In this document: piece after piece, positions 26,136 through 32,962 of the stretch
Layout of the letters: the number at the start of each line of letters is the position of its first letter
How positions within the stretch are numbered: the first letter of the stretch is position 1
Source of the DNA: Urechidicola sp.
GTDB taxonomy: Bacteria > Bacteroidota > Bacteroidia > Flavobacteriales > Flavobacteriaceae
DNA length: 41,234 nucleotides
NCBI GenBank assembly: GCA_028599075.1
Contig: JAQRMW010000245.1
Coordinates: 1-41,234, forward strand
Reading direction: 5' to 3'
The notes under the pieces: generated by a model
What the model was told of the DNA's origin: nothing
Databases searched by the model: none
The model's input: the letters and a program-made list of their open reading frames with translations, nothing else
Program-made: the position numbers and the translations under genes

Positions 26136-27176
26136 ATGAATTTAAAGCAAACACTTCTTATTGCAATAGCATTGAGTTTTATTGCAATTGGATCTTGGGA
26201 AACCTATTGGCGGTCTCAAGGGTATTATCCGGGATTAGAAGATGACAAAGATTTGTGGGCAAACCAAAGGGCCAAAGTAGAAAATACAACCAAAGATGAT
26301 TTTGTTCTTCTAGGCTCATCACGTGTGCTTTTTGACTTTCAGTTAAACCAATGGGAGGCTGAAACAGGGAAAAGGCCAATTCAACTAGCTTCAGCAGGGA
26401 CAACACCCTTACCGGCTTTTCATGATATTGTTGAGAATACTAATTATAAAGGGACTATAATTGTTGGTGTAACTCCCGGATTATTTTTTTCTACAACTTA
26501 CCCATTAGCTATGTTTTGGGATAGAGTACAAACCCGTATTGATTATTACTACAATAGAACTTATGCACAAAGATTAAATCATAAAATTTCTATTCCACTT
26601 CAAAATAATTTTGTTTTTTTAACTTCAGATGAAGAGGATTGGGTAGATGATTTAAATTTAAAAACATTAGTGAACAATATAAAAATTGGTAATAGAGTAG
26701 CGTCGCCAATGCCTGAATTTTATAGGTTTCAAGATATTTATGCAGATCGAAATGTTGAAATGAAGTACAAAGCCGCAACAGATACAGCATTTGCTAATAC
26801 TATAAAAAAGGTTTGGGGGTTTTATGGAAAACAAGCACAAGCACACCCGCCAGAAAAAGATGCAACAACGGCTTTTTTTCTTAAGGATTTGAAAAAATTT
26901 AAAGCAAGAGGAGGAAATGTAATACTAGTTAGATGCCCATCTTCAGGTGGATTAAGAGTAGGAGAAAGTATTGGATTGCCTAGAGCTGATTTTTGGGATG
27001 CTTTAGTCTCACAAGCAAAAGTACCAAGCTACCATTTTGAAGATTATGAGCAATTTAAAAATTTAGAATGCCCTGAATGGTCACATTTATCTGCTGAAGA
27101 TGCAAGAAAATTCACAACAGAATTAGCAAAAATAATGTTGAATGATGGCGTAATTACTAACTCTAAAACAAACTAA
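26136..27176 (+). CDS. SGNH-hydrolase-like secreted partner of an MBOAT O-acyltransferase
   Basis: 346 residues. A hydrophobic N-terminus (LLIAIALSFIAIGSWE) anchors or exports the protein. FVLLGSSRVLFDF has the layout of an SGNH block I (Ser in GSSR), and NLECPEWSHLSAEDARKF near the C-terminus has the spaced acid and His of block V, as in DltD/AlgJ/AlgX-type proteins. The gene sits 2 nt before an MBOAT acyltransferase, the usual arrangement for AlgI/AlgJ or DltB/DltD pairs that move acyl groups onto extracellular polymers. The SGNH call is by motif and context only. Confidence 0.7.
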   Translation: MNLKQTLLIAIALSFIAIGSWETYWRSQGYYPGLEDDKDLWANQRAKVENTTKDDFVLLGSSRVLFDFQLNQWEAETGKRPIQLASAGTTPLPAFHDIVENTNYKGTIIVGVTPGLFFSTTYPLAMFWDRVQTRIDYYYNRTYAQRLNHKISIPLQNNFVFLTSDEEDWVDDLNLKTLVNNIKIGNRVASPMPEFYRFQDIYADRNVEMKYKAATDTAFANTIKKVWGFYGKQAQAHPPEKDATTAFFLKDLKKFKARGGNVILVRCPSSGGLRVGESIGLPRADFWDALVSQAKVPSYHFEDYEQFKNLECPEWSHLSAEDARKFTTELAKIMLNDGVITNSKTN

Positions 27177-27178
27177 TT

Positions 27179-28594
27179 ATGTTATTTAATTCACTCAGTT
27201 TCGTAGTCTTTTTAATTGTAGTGTTGGCATTGTATTATGCTCCACTTTTTAATTGGAAAAATAAAAAGAGAATGTTACTCTTATCGAGTTATGTCTTTTA
27301 TGGGTTATGGAACCCGCCTTTGATTTTATTATTATGGATTTCTACTATGGTAGATTGGACAGCTGGAAATAAATTAATGAAAGAAGAAAATCAGCAGAAG
27401 AGAAAATTTTGGTTACTGTTAAGTATGTTCGTCAACCTTGGCTTTCTAGCTTTCTTTAAATATGGAGATTTCTTATTAGAAAACTTTGTGGTTCTTATGA
27501 ATACTATCGGTGTCGAGTTTCACGCACAACCTATGGGTATCATTTTACCAATGGGGATTTCATTCTACACTTTTCAGACCATGTCTTATACTATAGATAT
27601 CTATAAAAGAAAGATAAAACCAGCAAATACCTTTTTAGATTTTACATTGTATGTTACATTCTTTCCACAATTAGTTGCAGGACCAATTGTGAGAGCTAAA
27701 GATTTAATCACACAATTTTATGAGCCGAAGAAAGCAACAATCAATCAATTTATTTGGGGGTTATTTTCGTTGACTTTAGGATTGTTTATGAAAGTTGTTA
27801 TGGCAGATACATTATTGTCAGAAACTTCAGATACAGTTTTTGATTCCAATAAAGTTTTAAATTTCTGGGATGCATTAGCTGGTACTTTAGCTTTTTCTGG
27901 TCAAATATTCTTTGACTTTGCAGGTTATTCTACTTGTGCTATTGGTATAGCATTAATGCTTGGAATTATATTGCCAGATAACTTTAAATATCCTTATGCA
28001 TCAGTAGGTTTTTCAGAATTTTGGAAACGTTGGCATATTTCCTTATCAACTTGGTTAAGAGATTATTTATATATTCCACTTGGAGGTAGTCATAATGGTT
28101 TAGTGATAACTTATGTAGCATTGATGGTTACAATGTTGTTAGGAGGACTTTGGCATGGAGCCGCTTGGACATTTGTAGTTTGGGGAGCATTACATGGTAC
28201 TTATTTATTATTAGAAAGAACTCAAAAAAAGTTTCTTCCTTTTAAAATAACTGCTTTTAATGGATTCTTTTTAGCAATACTAACTTATGCTTGTATTAAT
28301 ACTACATGGGTGTTTTTTAGAGCAAAGGATTTTGTGACAGCTAAAAACATGGTAGGTTCTTTACTTTATCTAAATCCAGATGGCGAGAAAGTGTTAGAAT
28401 CATTTGAGATTATTAAAGTATTTACTGTGATTACAATTTTGTTTTTATGCCATTGGTTTATGAGAAACACATCAGTAGAAAATGTTGCTAAGAAGGCACC
28501 ATCATGGTTATTAGGTCTTGTTTGGGCAATTATGTTTGTATTAATTGTAATAGCTCAAGGGAGTGGAGAACAATTTATTTATTTCCAGTTTTAG
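27179..28594 (+). CDS. MBOAT family membrane-bound O-acyltransferase (AlgI-like)
   Basis: 471-residue polytopic membrane protein. It has the family signatures LPMGISFYTFQTMSYTID, FFPQLVAGPIVRAKDL, the channel segment SEFWKRWHISLSTWLRDYLY and the catalytic-His region LGGLWHGAAWTFVVWG. Predicted to carry acyl (often acetyl) groups across the membrane for O-acylation of an exopolysaccharide or cell-envelope polymer, with the upstream SGNH-like protein finishing the transfer. The polymer cannot be named: no alginate or teichoic-acid genes are in the window. A strong terminator follows. Confidence 0.93.
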   Translation: MLFNSLSFVVFLIVVLALYYAPLFNWKNKKRMLLLSSYVFYGLWNPPLILLLWISTMVDWTAGNKLMKEENQQKRKFWLLLSMFVNLGFLAFFKYGDFLLENFVVLMNTIGVEFHAQPMGIILPMGISFYTFQTMSYTIDIYKRKIKPANTFLDFTLYVTFFPQLVAGPIVRAKDLITQFYEPKKATINQFIWGLFSLTLGLFMKVVMADTLLSETSDTVFDSNKVLNFWDALAGTLAFSGQIFFDFAGYSTCAIGIALMLGIILPDNFKYPYASVGFSEFWKRWHISLSTWLRDYLYIPLGGSHNGLVITYVALMVTMLLGGLWHGAAWTFVVWGALHGTYLLLERTQKKFLPFKITAFNGFFLAILTYACINTTWVFFRAKDFVTAKNMVGSLLYLNPDGEKVLESFEIIKVFTVITILFLCHWFMRNTSVENVAKKAPSWLLGLVWAIMFVLIVIAQGSGEQFIYFQF

Positions 28595-28614
28595 GAATAG
28601 TAAAAAGAAGAACA

Positions 28615-28648
28615 TAAAAAAAATCCGCTGAAAAGCGGATTTTTTTGT
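28615..28648. terminator. Bidirectional terminator between MBOAT and OmpA-like genes
   Basis: 9-bp stem AAATCCGCT / AGCGGATTT with loop GAAA. An A-run lies on the left and a T-run on the right, serving both convergent genes. Confidence 0.85.
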
Positions 28649-28668
28649 TTTTATGATTCAACCTTGTC

Positions 28669-29511
28669 TCAAGGTTTTTGCTCTAAAATTTCGAAGAATT
28701 CTTCTAACTTAGGTAAGATAACAATTCTTGTTCTTCTGTTTGCAGCTCTACCTGCAGCAGTGTCGTTAGATGTTAAAGGTAAATATTCACTTCTACCTGC
28801 AGCAACTAAACGTTTAGGATCTACACCGTGATCGTTTTGTAAAACTCTAACAACTGATGTTGCACGACTCACACTTAAATCCCAGTTGTCTTTAATGTTG
28901 GTTCTGTTAATTGGCACATCATCAGTATACCCTTCAACCATCACTTCCATTCCCGGTCTAGTTTCTATAACTGTAGCTACTTTTCCTAAAATTTCTTTTG
29001 CTCTTTCTGATACGGTAGAACTACCACTATTAAATAATAACTTGTCAGCAATAGTGATATACACTACTGTTTTTTCAACATCAACAGTAATATCTTTATC
29101 TTGTATACCAGCAGCCAACTCTTTTGTTAATTGATATTTGATGGCTAAGTTGATAGAATCTTTTTGAGTCATTGCCTCACGGATTCCATTGATGTATTTA
29201 TCTTTTTCGCTTAACTGATCAATGATAACTTTGATGTTATCAGAAGATGATTGCGTTAAAACTGTTAAGTTTTCAACTTGAGATAATGCATGTTTTTTGT
29301 CTTCTTGTAAAGAGGCAACTTGTCGCTCTAAAGTAACTAGTTGATTTGCATTTTTGTCTTTTTCAATTAAGCAGTCTTGTAATCCTGCTTTGGTGTCAAC
29401 TAGCTCTTGCTTAGTTGAGTTGTAATCATTTTCTAGGTCAGTGTATTGTTTTTGCGACACACAAGACGATAAGAAAACCGCTGTTAATCCGAATAGAACT
29501 ATTTTTTTCAT
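28669..29511 (-). CDS. OmpA-family lipoprotein with coiled coil
   Basis: 280 residues. Lipoprotein signal with lipobox FLSSC (Cys17), then a coiled-coil rod (about 22-125, rich in Leu/Gln/Lys/Asp). The OmpA peptidoglycan-binding domain spans about 150-270 with LLFNSGSSTVSERAKEIL, EGYTDDVPI, NWDLSVSRATSVVR and NRRTRIVI. Predicted to tie the outer membrane to peptidoglycan. The conserved Asp and Arg of the peptidoglycan site (TDDVP; NRRTR) are present. It lacks an outer-membrane barrel, so it resembles Pal-like or YiaD-type lipoproteins rather than classical OmpA. Confidence 0.9.
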   Translation of the reverse strand: MKKIVLFGLTAVFLSSCVSQKQYTDLENDYNSTKQELVDTKAGLQDCLIEKDKNANQLVTLERQVASLQEDKKHALSQVENLTVLTQSSSDNIKVIIDQLSEKDKYINGIREAMTQKDSINLAIKYQLTKELAAGIQDKDITVDVEKTVVYITIADKLLFNSGSSTVSERAKEILGKVATVIETRPGMEVMVEGYTDDVPINRTNIKDNWDLSVSRATSVVRVLQNDHGVDPKRLVAAGRSEYLPLTSNDTAAGRAANRRTRIVILPKLEEFFEILEQKP

Positions 29512-29532
29512 TTGTGTAAAATTTTAGATGCA

Positions 29533-29540
29533 CAAAGTTA
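29533..29540 (-). promoter_or_regulatory. Candidate -7 box for the OmpA-like gene
   Basis: TAACTTTG on the minus strand, 21 nt before the ATG. Confidence 0.45.
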
Positions 29541-29605
29541 AAAAAAAACAAACGCACTACATAAGATATTAGCAGAATATCATTCTTTTAACAAAGAATT
29601 AACCG

Positions 29606-29613
29606 TAATTTTG
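29606..29613 (+). promoter_or_regulatory. Candidate -7 box for the apbE transcript
   Basis: TAATTTTG within ACCGTAATTTTG, 26 nt before a tiny ORF and 116 nt before apbE. Confidence 0.45.
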
Positions 29614-29639
29614 AAAAGTCCAATAATACACTACATATT

Positions 29640-29720
29640 ATGAATCGAGCTTGTTCAAATTTTTTATCACACAGCGAAATGGTTAATAGCGAACAGCAGG
29701 TGACCGATTTAAAAAAATAA
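29640..29720 (+). CDS. Possible 26-residue leader ORF upstream of apbE
   Basis: ATG at 29640 about 26 nt after a promoter box, 26 codons, stop TAA at 29718-29720, then 9 nt to the apbE ATG. The peptide is hydrophilic and starts MNRACSNF; it has no signal or membrane segment. Its place as the first ORF on the apbE transcript suggests translational coupling or a leader role, but a chance ORF of this length is common. Confidence 0.35.
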   Translation: MNRACSNFLSHSEMVNSEQQVTDLKK

Positions 29721-29729
29721 AAGGCACAC

Positions 29730-30704
29730 ATGAAAAAAGCAATCCTTTTTTTATCAATTCTATTTTTACTTTCATGTTCTAATAATGAAGTAACATATCA
29801 AAAAATAAGTGGTAATGCTTTTGGCACCACTTATAACATTATTTTTCAAGATTTTGAAAACAGTAACTTTGAAAAACAAGTTGATAGTTTGGTTTATGTT
29901 GTCAATAAATCAATGTCTATTTATTTAAAGAACTCTGATATTTCAAAAATAAACCAAGGAGATACAACGATTAGAATAGACAATCATTTTAAAGAAGTTT
30001 TTCTAAAATCACAAAGAATATTTAAAGAGACTGATGGGTATTTTGACCCAACAGTTGGTGTTTTGGTCAATGCTTGGGGGTTTGGCCCTGATAAGCCTAT
30101 TAAAAATTTAGACGCTGTTAAGGTTGATTCGCTCATGCAGTATGTTGGTTTTAATAAAGTTAAATTAGTTGTCGATAAAATTGAAAAAGACCATTCTGCA
30201 ATCTATTTTGATTTTAATGCCATTGCTAAAGGATATGGAATTGATGTGATTGGCCGTTATTTAGAAAGTCAAAATTGTAAGAATTACTTGATAGAACTAG
30301 GGGGTGAAATTAGAGCAAGAGGGGTAAATGATATTGGCGAGAATTGGAATGTTGCGATTGAAGACCCAAATACGGATTTGACACGAAGTTTTTCTGAAGT
30401 AGTGAGATTAGAAAATAAAACAATGGCATCTTCTGGTAACTACAGAAAATTTAAAGTTGATGAGAAAGGAAAAAAGTTTGTGCATACCATTAATGCAAAA
30501 ACTGGGTATGCTACTGAAAGTAATTTATTGGCTGCAACAGTTATTGCTAATTTAGATTGTGCAGATGTTGATGGTTATGCAACTGCTTTTATGGCAATGG
30601 GTTTTGAAAAGACTAAGATATTTTTAGAAAGTCATCCTGAGTTAAAATCCTATTTGATTTATGTAGATGAAAATGGTGAGACGAAAAGAGTAACATTGAA
30701 TTAA
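29730..30704 (+). CDS. apbE: FAD:protein FMN transferase, lipoprotein
   Basis: 324 residues with a lipoprotein signal (lipobox LLSC, about residue 16). ApbE cleaves FAD and attaches FMN to a Thr of target proteins, including NqrB and NqrC, outside the cytoplasm. Family segments: ISGNAFGTTYNI, FDFNAIAKGYGIDVIG, YLIELGGEIRARG, KTMASSGNYRKF, FVHTINAKTG and the Mg2+-site region DCADVDGYATAFMAMG. The full nqr operon is in the same window with matching Thr acceptor sites (NqrB Thr230, NqrC Thr221), so these are its likely targets. The stop lies 8 nt before the left repeat of the GIY-YIG element. Confidence 0.95.
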   Translation: MKKAILFLSILFLLSCSNNEVTYQKISGNAFGTTYNIIFQDFENSNFEKQVDSLVYVVNKSMSIYLKNSDISKINQGDTTIRIDNHFKEVFLKSQRIFKETDGYFDPTVGVLVNAWGFGPDKPIKNLDAVKVDSLMQYVGFNKVKLVVDKIEKDHSAIYFDFNAIAKGYGIDVIGRYLESQNCKNYLIELGGEIRARGVNDIGENWNVAIEDPNTDLTRSFSEVVRLENKTMASSGNYRKFKVDEKGKKFVHTINAKTGYATESNLLAATVIANLDCADVDGYATAFMAMGFEKTKIFLESHPELKSYLIYVDENGETKRVTLN

Positions 30705-30712
30705 GCACATAG

Positions 30713-30741
30713 TCATTTCGACCGAAGGGAGAAATCTCATC
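30713..30741 (+). repeat. Left inverted repeat of the GIY-YIG element (doublet 3, left half)
   Basis: 29 nt from TCATTTCGACC to AAATCTCATC; the preceding G at 30712 completes GTCATTT. Pairs with 31142-31170 with one mismatch (G against A). As single strand it folds as ATTTC-GA-CC-GAA-GG-GA-GAAAT, a stem with a tandem GA/GA mismatch and a C-GAA-G loop. Confidence 0.85.
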
Positions 30742-30772
30742 TTGATGAATAGCCAAAGAATATAAAAAATCG

Positions 30773-30780
30773 TAATTTTG
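30773..30780 (+). promoter_or_regulatory. Candidate -7 box inside the GIY-YIG element
   Basis: TAATTTTG within ATCGTAATTTTG, 60 nt before the GIY-YIG ATG. Suggests the element carries its own promoter. Confidence 0.35.
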
Positions 30781-30796
30781 AAAGTCGGGAGCCTTT

Positions 30797-30819
30797 TTGA
30801 CCATAAGAGGGGAATCTCA
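30797..30819 (+). repeat. Degenerate internal copy of the element's repeat
   Basis: Reads TTGACC, then AAGAGGGGAATCTC, aligning with TCGACC...AGGGAGAAATCTC of the terminal repeat with several differences. Lies in the presumed 5' leader of the GIY-YIG gene. Weak by itself. Confidence 0.35.
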
Positions 30820-30840
30820 AAGCCTTAAAAAGTTACTACT

Positions 30841-31140
30841 ATGCTTCATAATTATTTCGTGTATATCGTCACAAATAAATATAGAACCACTCTTTATATT
30901 GGGATGACTAACAGTATCCAAAAAAGAATTCATCAACACCATTTTGATAGTCAAAATTCGAGATAATCATTTGCGGGGAAATACAACTGTTAGGATTTAG
31001 TTTATTATGAAGGTTTTGATACCCCAGTTGAAGCAATTAATAGAGAGAAAGAATTAAAAAAATGGCGTCGAGAAAAGAAAAATAATCTGATTAAGAGTTT
31101 TAATCCTAAATGGGAATCTTTAAACAATCAAGTATTTTGA
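30841..31140 (+). pseudogene. GIY-YIG family nuclease, broken by two in-frame stops
   Basis: One reading frame of 99 codons from the ATG at 30841 to TGA at 31138-31140, interrupted by TAA at 30964-30966 and TAG near 30994. It opens with the GIY-YIG core: NYFVYIVTNKYRTTLYIGMT places Y-V-Y and Y-I-G at the usual spacing, and Arg of KRIHQH follows. After the stops the frame continues with LVYYEGFDTPVEAINREKEL (catalytic-type Glu) and KKWRREKKNNLIKSFNP, the standard C-terminal part of the short stand-alone GIY-YIG proteins of Bacteroidota. The frame never shifts, so the decay is only two base changes and may be recent. The gene fills the space between two inverted repeats; its stop lies 1 nt from the right repeat. 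Confidence 0.9.
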
Positions 31141-31141
31141 G

Positions 31142-31170
31142 GATGAGATTTCTCCCTTTGGTCGAAATGA
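31142..31170 (-). repeat. Right inverted repeat of the GIY-YIG element (doublet 3, right half)
   Basis: Reverse complement of the left repeat over 29 nt with one mismatch. Ends exactly one base before the methyltransferase stop codon (31171-31173). No target-site duplication is obvious outside the repeats. Confidence 0.85.
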
Positions 31171-31932
31171 TTACTTATAACAAACAGGTAAAACCTCCCC
31201 TTTAGTTAAGCAGTATTTTTTAACTTCTTCATCTGATAAAGTTCTAGAGTAATCAACTTCATTTACTTTAAAACCGATGCTTCTTAGTTTGTCAAAATAA
31301 TCACGACCGTAAATACGAACATGGTCATATTGACCAAATATTTTAGCACGTTCTTTTTTATCAGTAATTGAATCGTCTTCAAAAGTAGTTGCTCTATTTA
31401 GCTCTTGTGGAATTTGAAAAATCCCCATACCGCCTTTTTTTAGTATGCGATACAACTCTTTCATTGCCTTAGTATCATCAGGAATATGCTCTAGTACGTG
31501 ATTGCAAAAAATGACATCAAAAGAATTATCATCAAAAGGTAAATTACAGATATCTGCTTTTACATCTGCTAAAGGCGAATTTAAATCAGTAGTGGTATAA
31601 TCTAAGTGCTCCATTTTTCTAAAGCGTTTGTAAAATGCTTGTTCAGGGGCAAAGTGAAGCAGCTTTAGTTTTTTAGAAAAGAAATCAGTTTCATTTTTTA
31701 AATACAACCATAATAATCGATGCCTTTCTAAAGAAAGTGTAGAAGGAGAAAGCACATTCTCTCGTTGCGTTTCATATCCGTAGGGTAAAAACTTTCTAAA
31801 ACTTTTTCCGTCAATTGGGTCGGTGTAATTATTTCCTTTTAAAGCTAAAGAAATAAAAGGTCTAGCTACATAGCTTAATTTTATTAAGATAGGTCTTGGA
31901 ACAATATTGAGTATGGTTTTGAAAATAGACAT
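31171..31932 (-). CDS. Class I SAM-dependent methyltransferase
   Basis: 253 residues. The Methyltransf_11 core lies at about residues 85-180: LHFAPEQAFYKRF (motif I region, without the usual GxGxG), TTDLNSPLADVKADICNLPF, NSFDVIFCNHVLEHIPDD (motif post-I/II) and LYRILKKGGMGIFQIP. The N-terminal basic region (about 1-85) resembles proteins annotated as glycosyl- or polysaccharide-linked methyltransferases, but the substrate is unknown. Its stop codon abuts the GIY-YIG element and its start lies 12 nt from another repeat doublet. Confidence 0.85.
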   Translation of the reverse strand: MSIFKTILNIVPRPILIKLSYVARPFISLALKGNNYTDPIDGKSFRKFLPYGYETQRENVLSPSTLSLERHRLLWLYLKNETDFFSKKLKLLHFAPEQAFYKRFRKMEHLDYTTTDLNSPLADVKADICNLPFDDNSFDVIFCNHVLEHIPDDTKAMKELYRILKKGGMGIFQIPQELNRATTFEDDSITDKKERAKIFGQYDHVRIYGRDYFDKLRSIGFKVNEVDYSRTLSDEEVKKYCLTKGEVLPVCYK

Positions 31933-31944
31933 TCACTTACTTTA

Positions 31945-32018
31945 TCATCTCGATTTTAATCGAGAACATTTTAATGAGACCTCTCGTTCCGATAATTATC
32001 GGAAGCGCTCGAGGTGAC
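31945..32018. repeat. REPIN-like inverted doublet, copy 4
   Basis: On the minus strand the right half starts GTCACCTCGAGCG and ends CGAGAGGTCTCATT, around the perfect palindrome TTCCGATAATTATCGGAA (31988-32005). The plus-strand half starts TCATCTCGA with hairpin TCTCGATTTTAATCGAGA (8-bp stem). The element ends 1 nt before the stop codon of map. Confidence 0.65.
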
Positions 32019-32019
32019 A

Positions 32020-32838
32020 TTATATTTTTAATGGTATTTTTCTAAACGCATCTTCTTCATCACTCACAATTCCCAAAGCATCATAAATATATTTAAAGGT
32101 TGATAAAATTTCTGGTTTTCCATCAACTATGGCAACATCATGTTCAAAATGCGCACTCATTTTTTTGTCTTGAGTCGTTATTGTCCACCCATCATTGTGT
32201 TGTTTTATTTTATGTGTTCCAGCATTAACCATCGGTTCAATAGCGACTACCATCCCTTCTTTAAATTTTTTACCTCTACCGCGTTTTCCGTAGTTTGGCA
32301 TTTCAGGATCTTCGTGCATTACACGTCCTAAACCGTGACCTACTAACTCACGTACAATTCCGTATCCATGAGCTTCACAATAATTTTGAATTGCAAAACC
32401 AACATCGCCAACTCGGTTACCTGCTTTAAATTCGCGGATACCTTTATACAAACTCTCTTTGGTTACTTGCAGTAATTTTTTTGTTTCAGGGGCAGCTTCA
32501 CCAACTTCAAAAGTATAGGCGTGATCACCATAAAACCCATTTTTTAAAGCACCACAATCAATAGAAATAATATCACCTTCTATTAACTCATCATTATTTG
32601 GAAATCCATGAACTACTTGTTCATTCGGACTCATACATAATGTATTCGGAAAATCATACAAACCTAAAAAACCAGGAATAGCACCATGGTCTCTAATAAA
32701 TTCTTCGGCGAGTTTATCTAGATGTAAGGTTGTAACTCCGGGTTTTACTTCTTTGGCAAGCATCCCTAATGTTTTAGAAACAATGAGTGCACTTTGGCGC
32801 ATCAATTCAATTTCTTCTCTAGTTTTAATAACAATCAT
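32020..32838 (-). CDS. map: Type I methionine aminopeptidase
   Basis: 272 residues from the ATG at 32836-32838; removes N-terminal Met from new proteins in the cytoplasm. The pita-bread fold motifs with the metal ligands are visible: SIDCGALKNGFYGDHAYTF (two Asp), ELVGHGLGRVMHEDPEMPN (His), VVAIEPMVN (Glu) and HFEHDVAIVDG (Glu). An in-frame TTG would give a 13-residue extension, but the promoter box at 32856-32863 lies inside that extension, so the ATG is right. Confidence 0.95.
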   Translation of the reverse strand: MIVIKTREEIELMRQSALIVSKTLGMLAKEVKPGVTTLHLDKLAEEFIRDHGAIPGFLGLYDFPNTLCMSPNEQVVHGFPNNDELIEGDIISIDCGALKNGFYGDHAYTFEVGEAAPETKKLLQVTKESLYKGIREFKAGNRVGDVGFAIQNYCEAHGYGIVRELVGHGLGRVMHEDPEMPNYGKRGRGKKFKEGMVVAIEPMVNAGTHKIKQHNDGWTITTQDKKMSAHFEHDVAIVDGKPEILSTFKYIYDALGIVSDEEDAFRKIPLKI

Positions 32839-32855
32839 ATTCAAAAAAATAATGG

Positions 32856-32863
32856 CAAAGATA
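32856..32863 (-). promoter_or_regulatory. Candidate -7 box for map
   Basis: TATCTTTG on the minus strand, 17 nt before the map ATG; decides the start. Confidence 0.5.
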
Positions 32864-32933
32864 CTCAAAAATAGCAAGCTAAATATTTTCTTATTATATG
32901 ATATTTGGCAGTTTTTTATAATTTTATAATCAA

Positions 32934-32941
32934 TAATTTTG
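32934..32941 (+). promoter_or_regulatory. Candidate -7 box for the CoA-transferase gene
   Basis: TAATTTTG, 21 nt before the ATG at 32963; TTG upstream is 26 nt away, slightly long. Confidence 0.4.
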
Positions 32942-32962
32942 TAGTAATAAAATTGTAAAGAA

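Noticed and set aside
30713-31170. Classical insertion sequence between the inverted repeats
   Set aside because: The enclosed frame has GIY-YIG motifs and no DDE/HUH transposase features, and no target-site duplication is visible.
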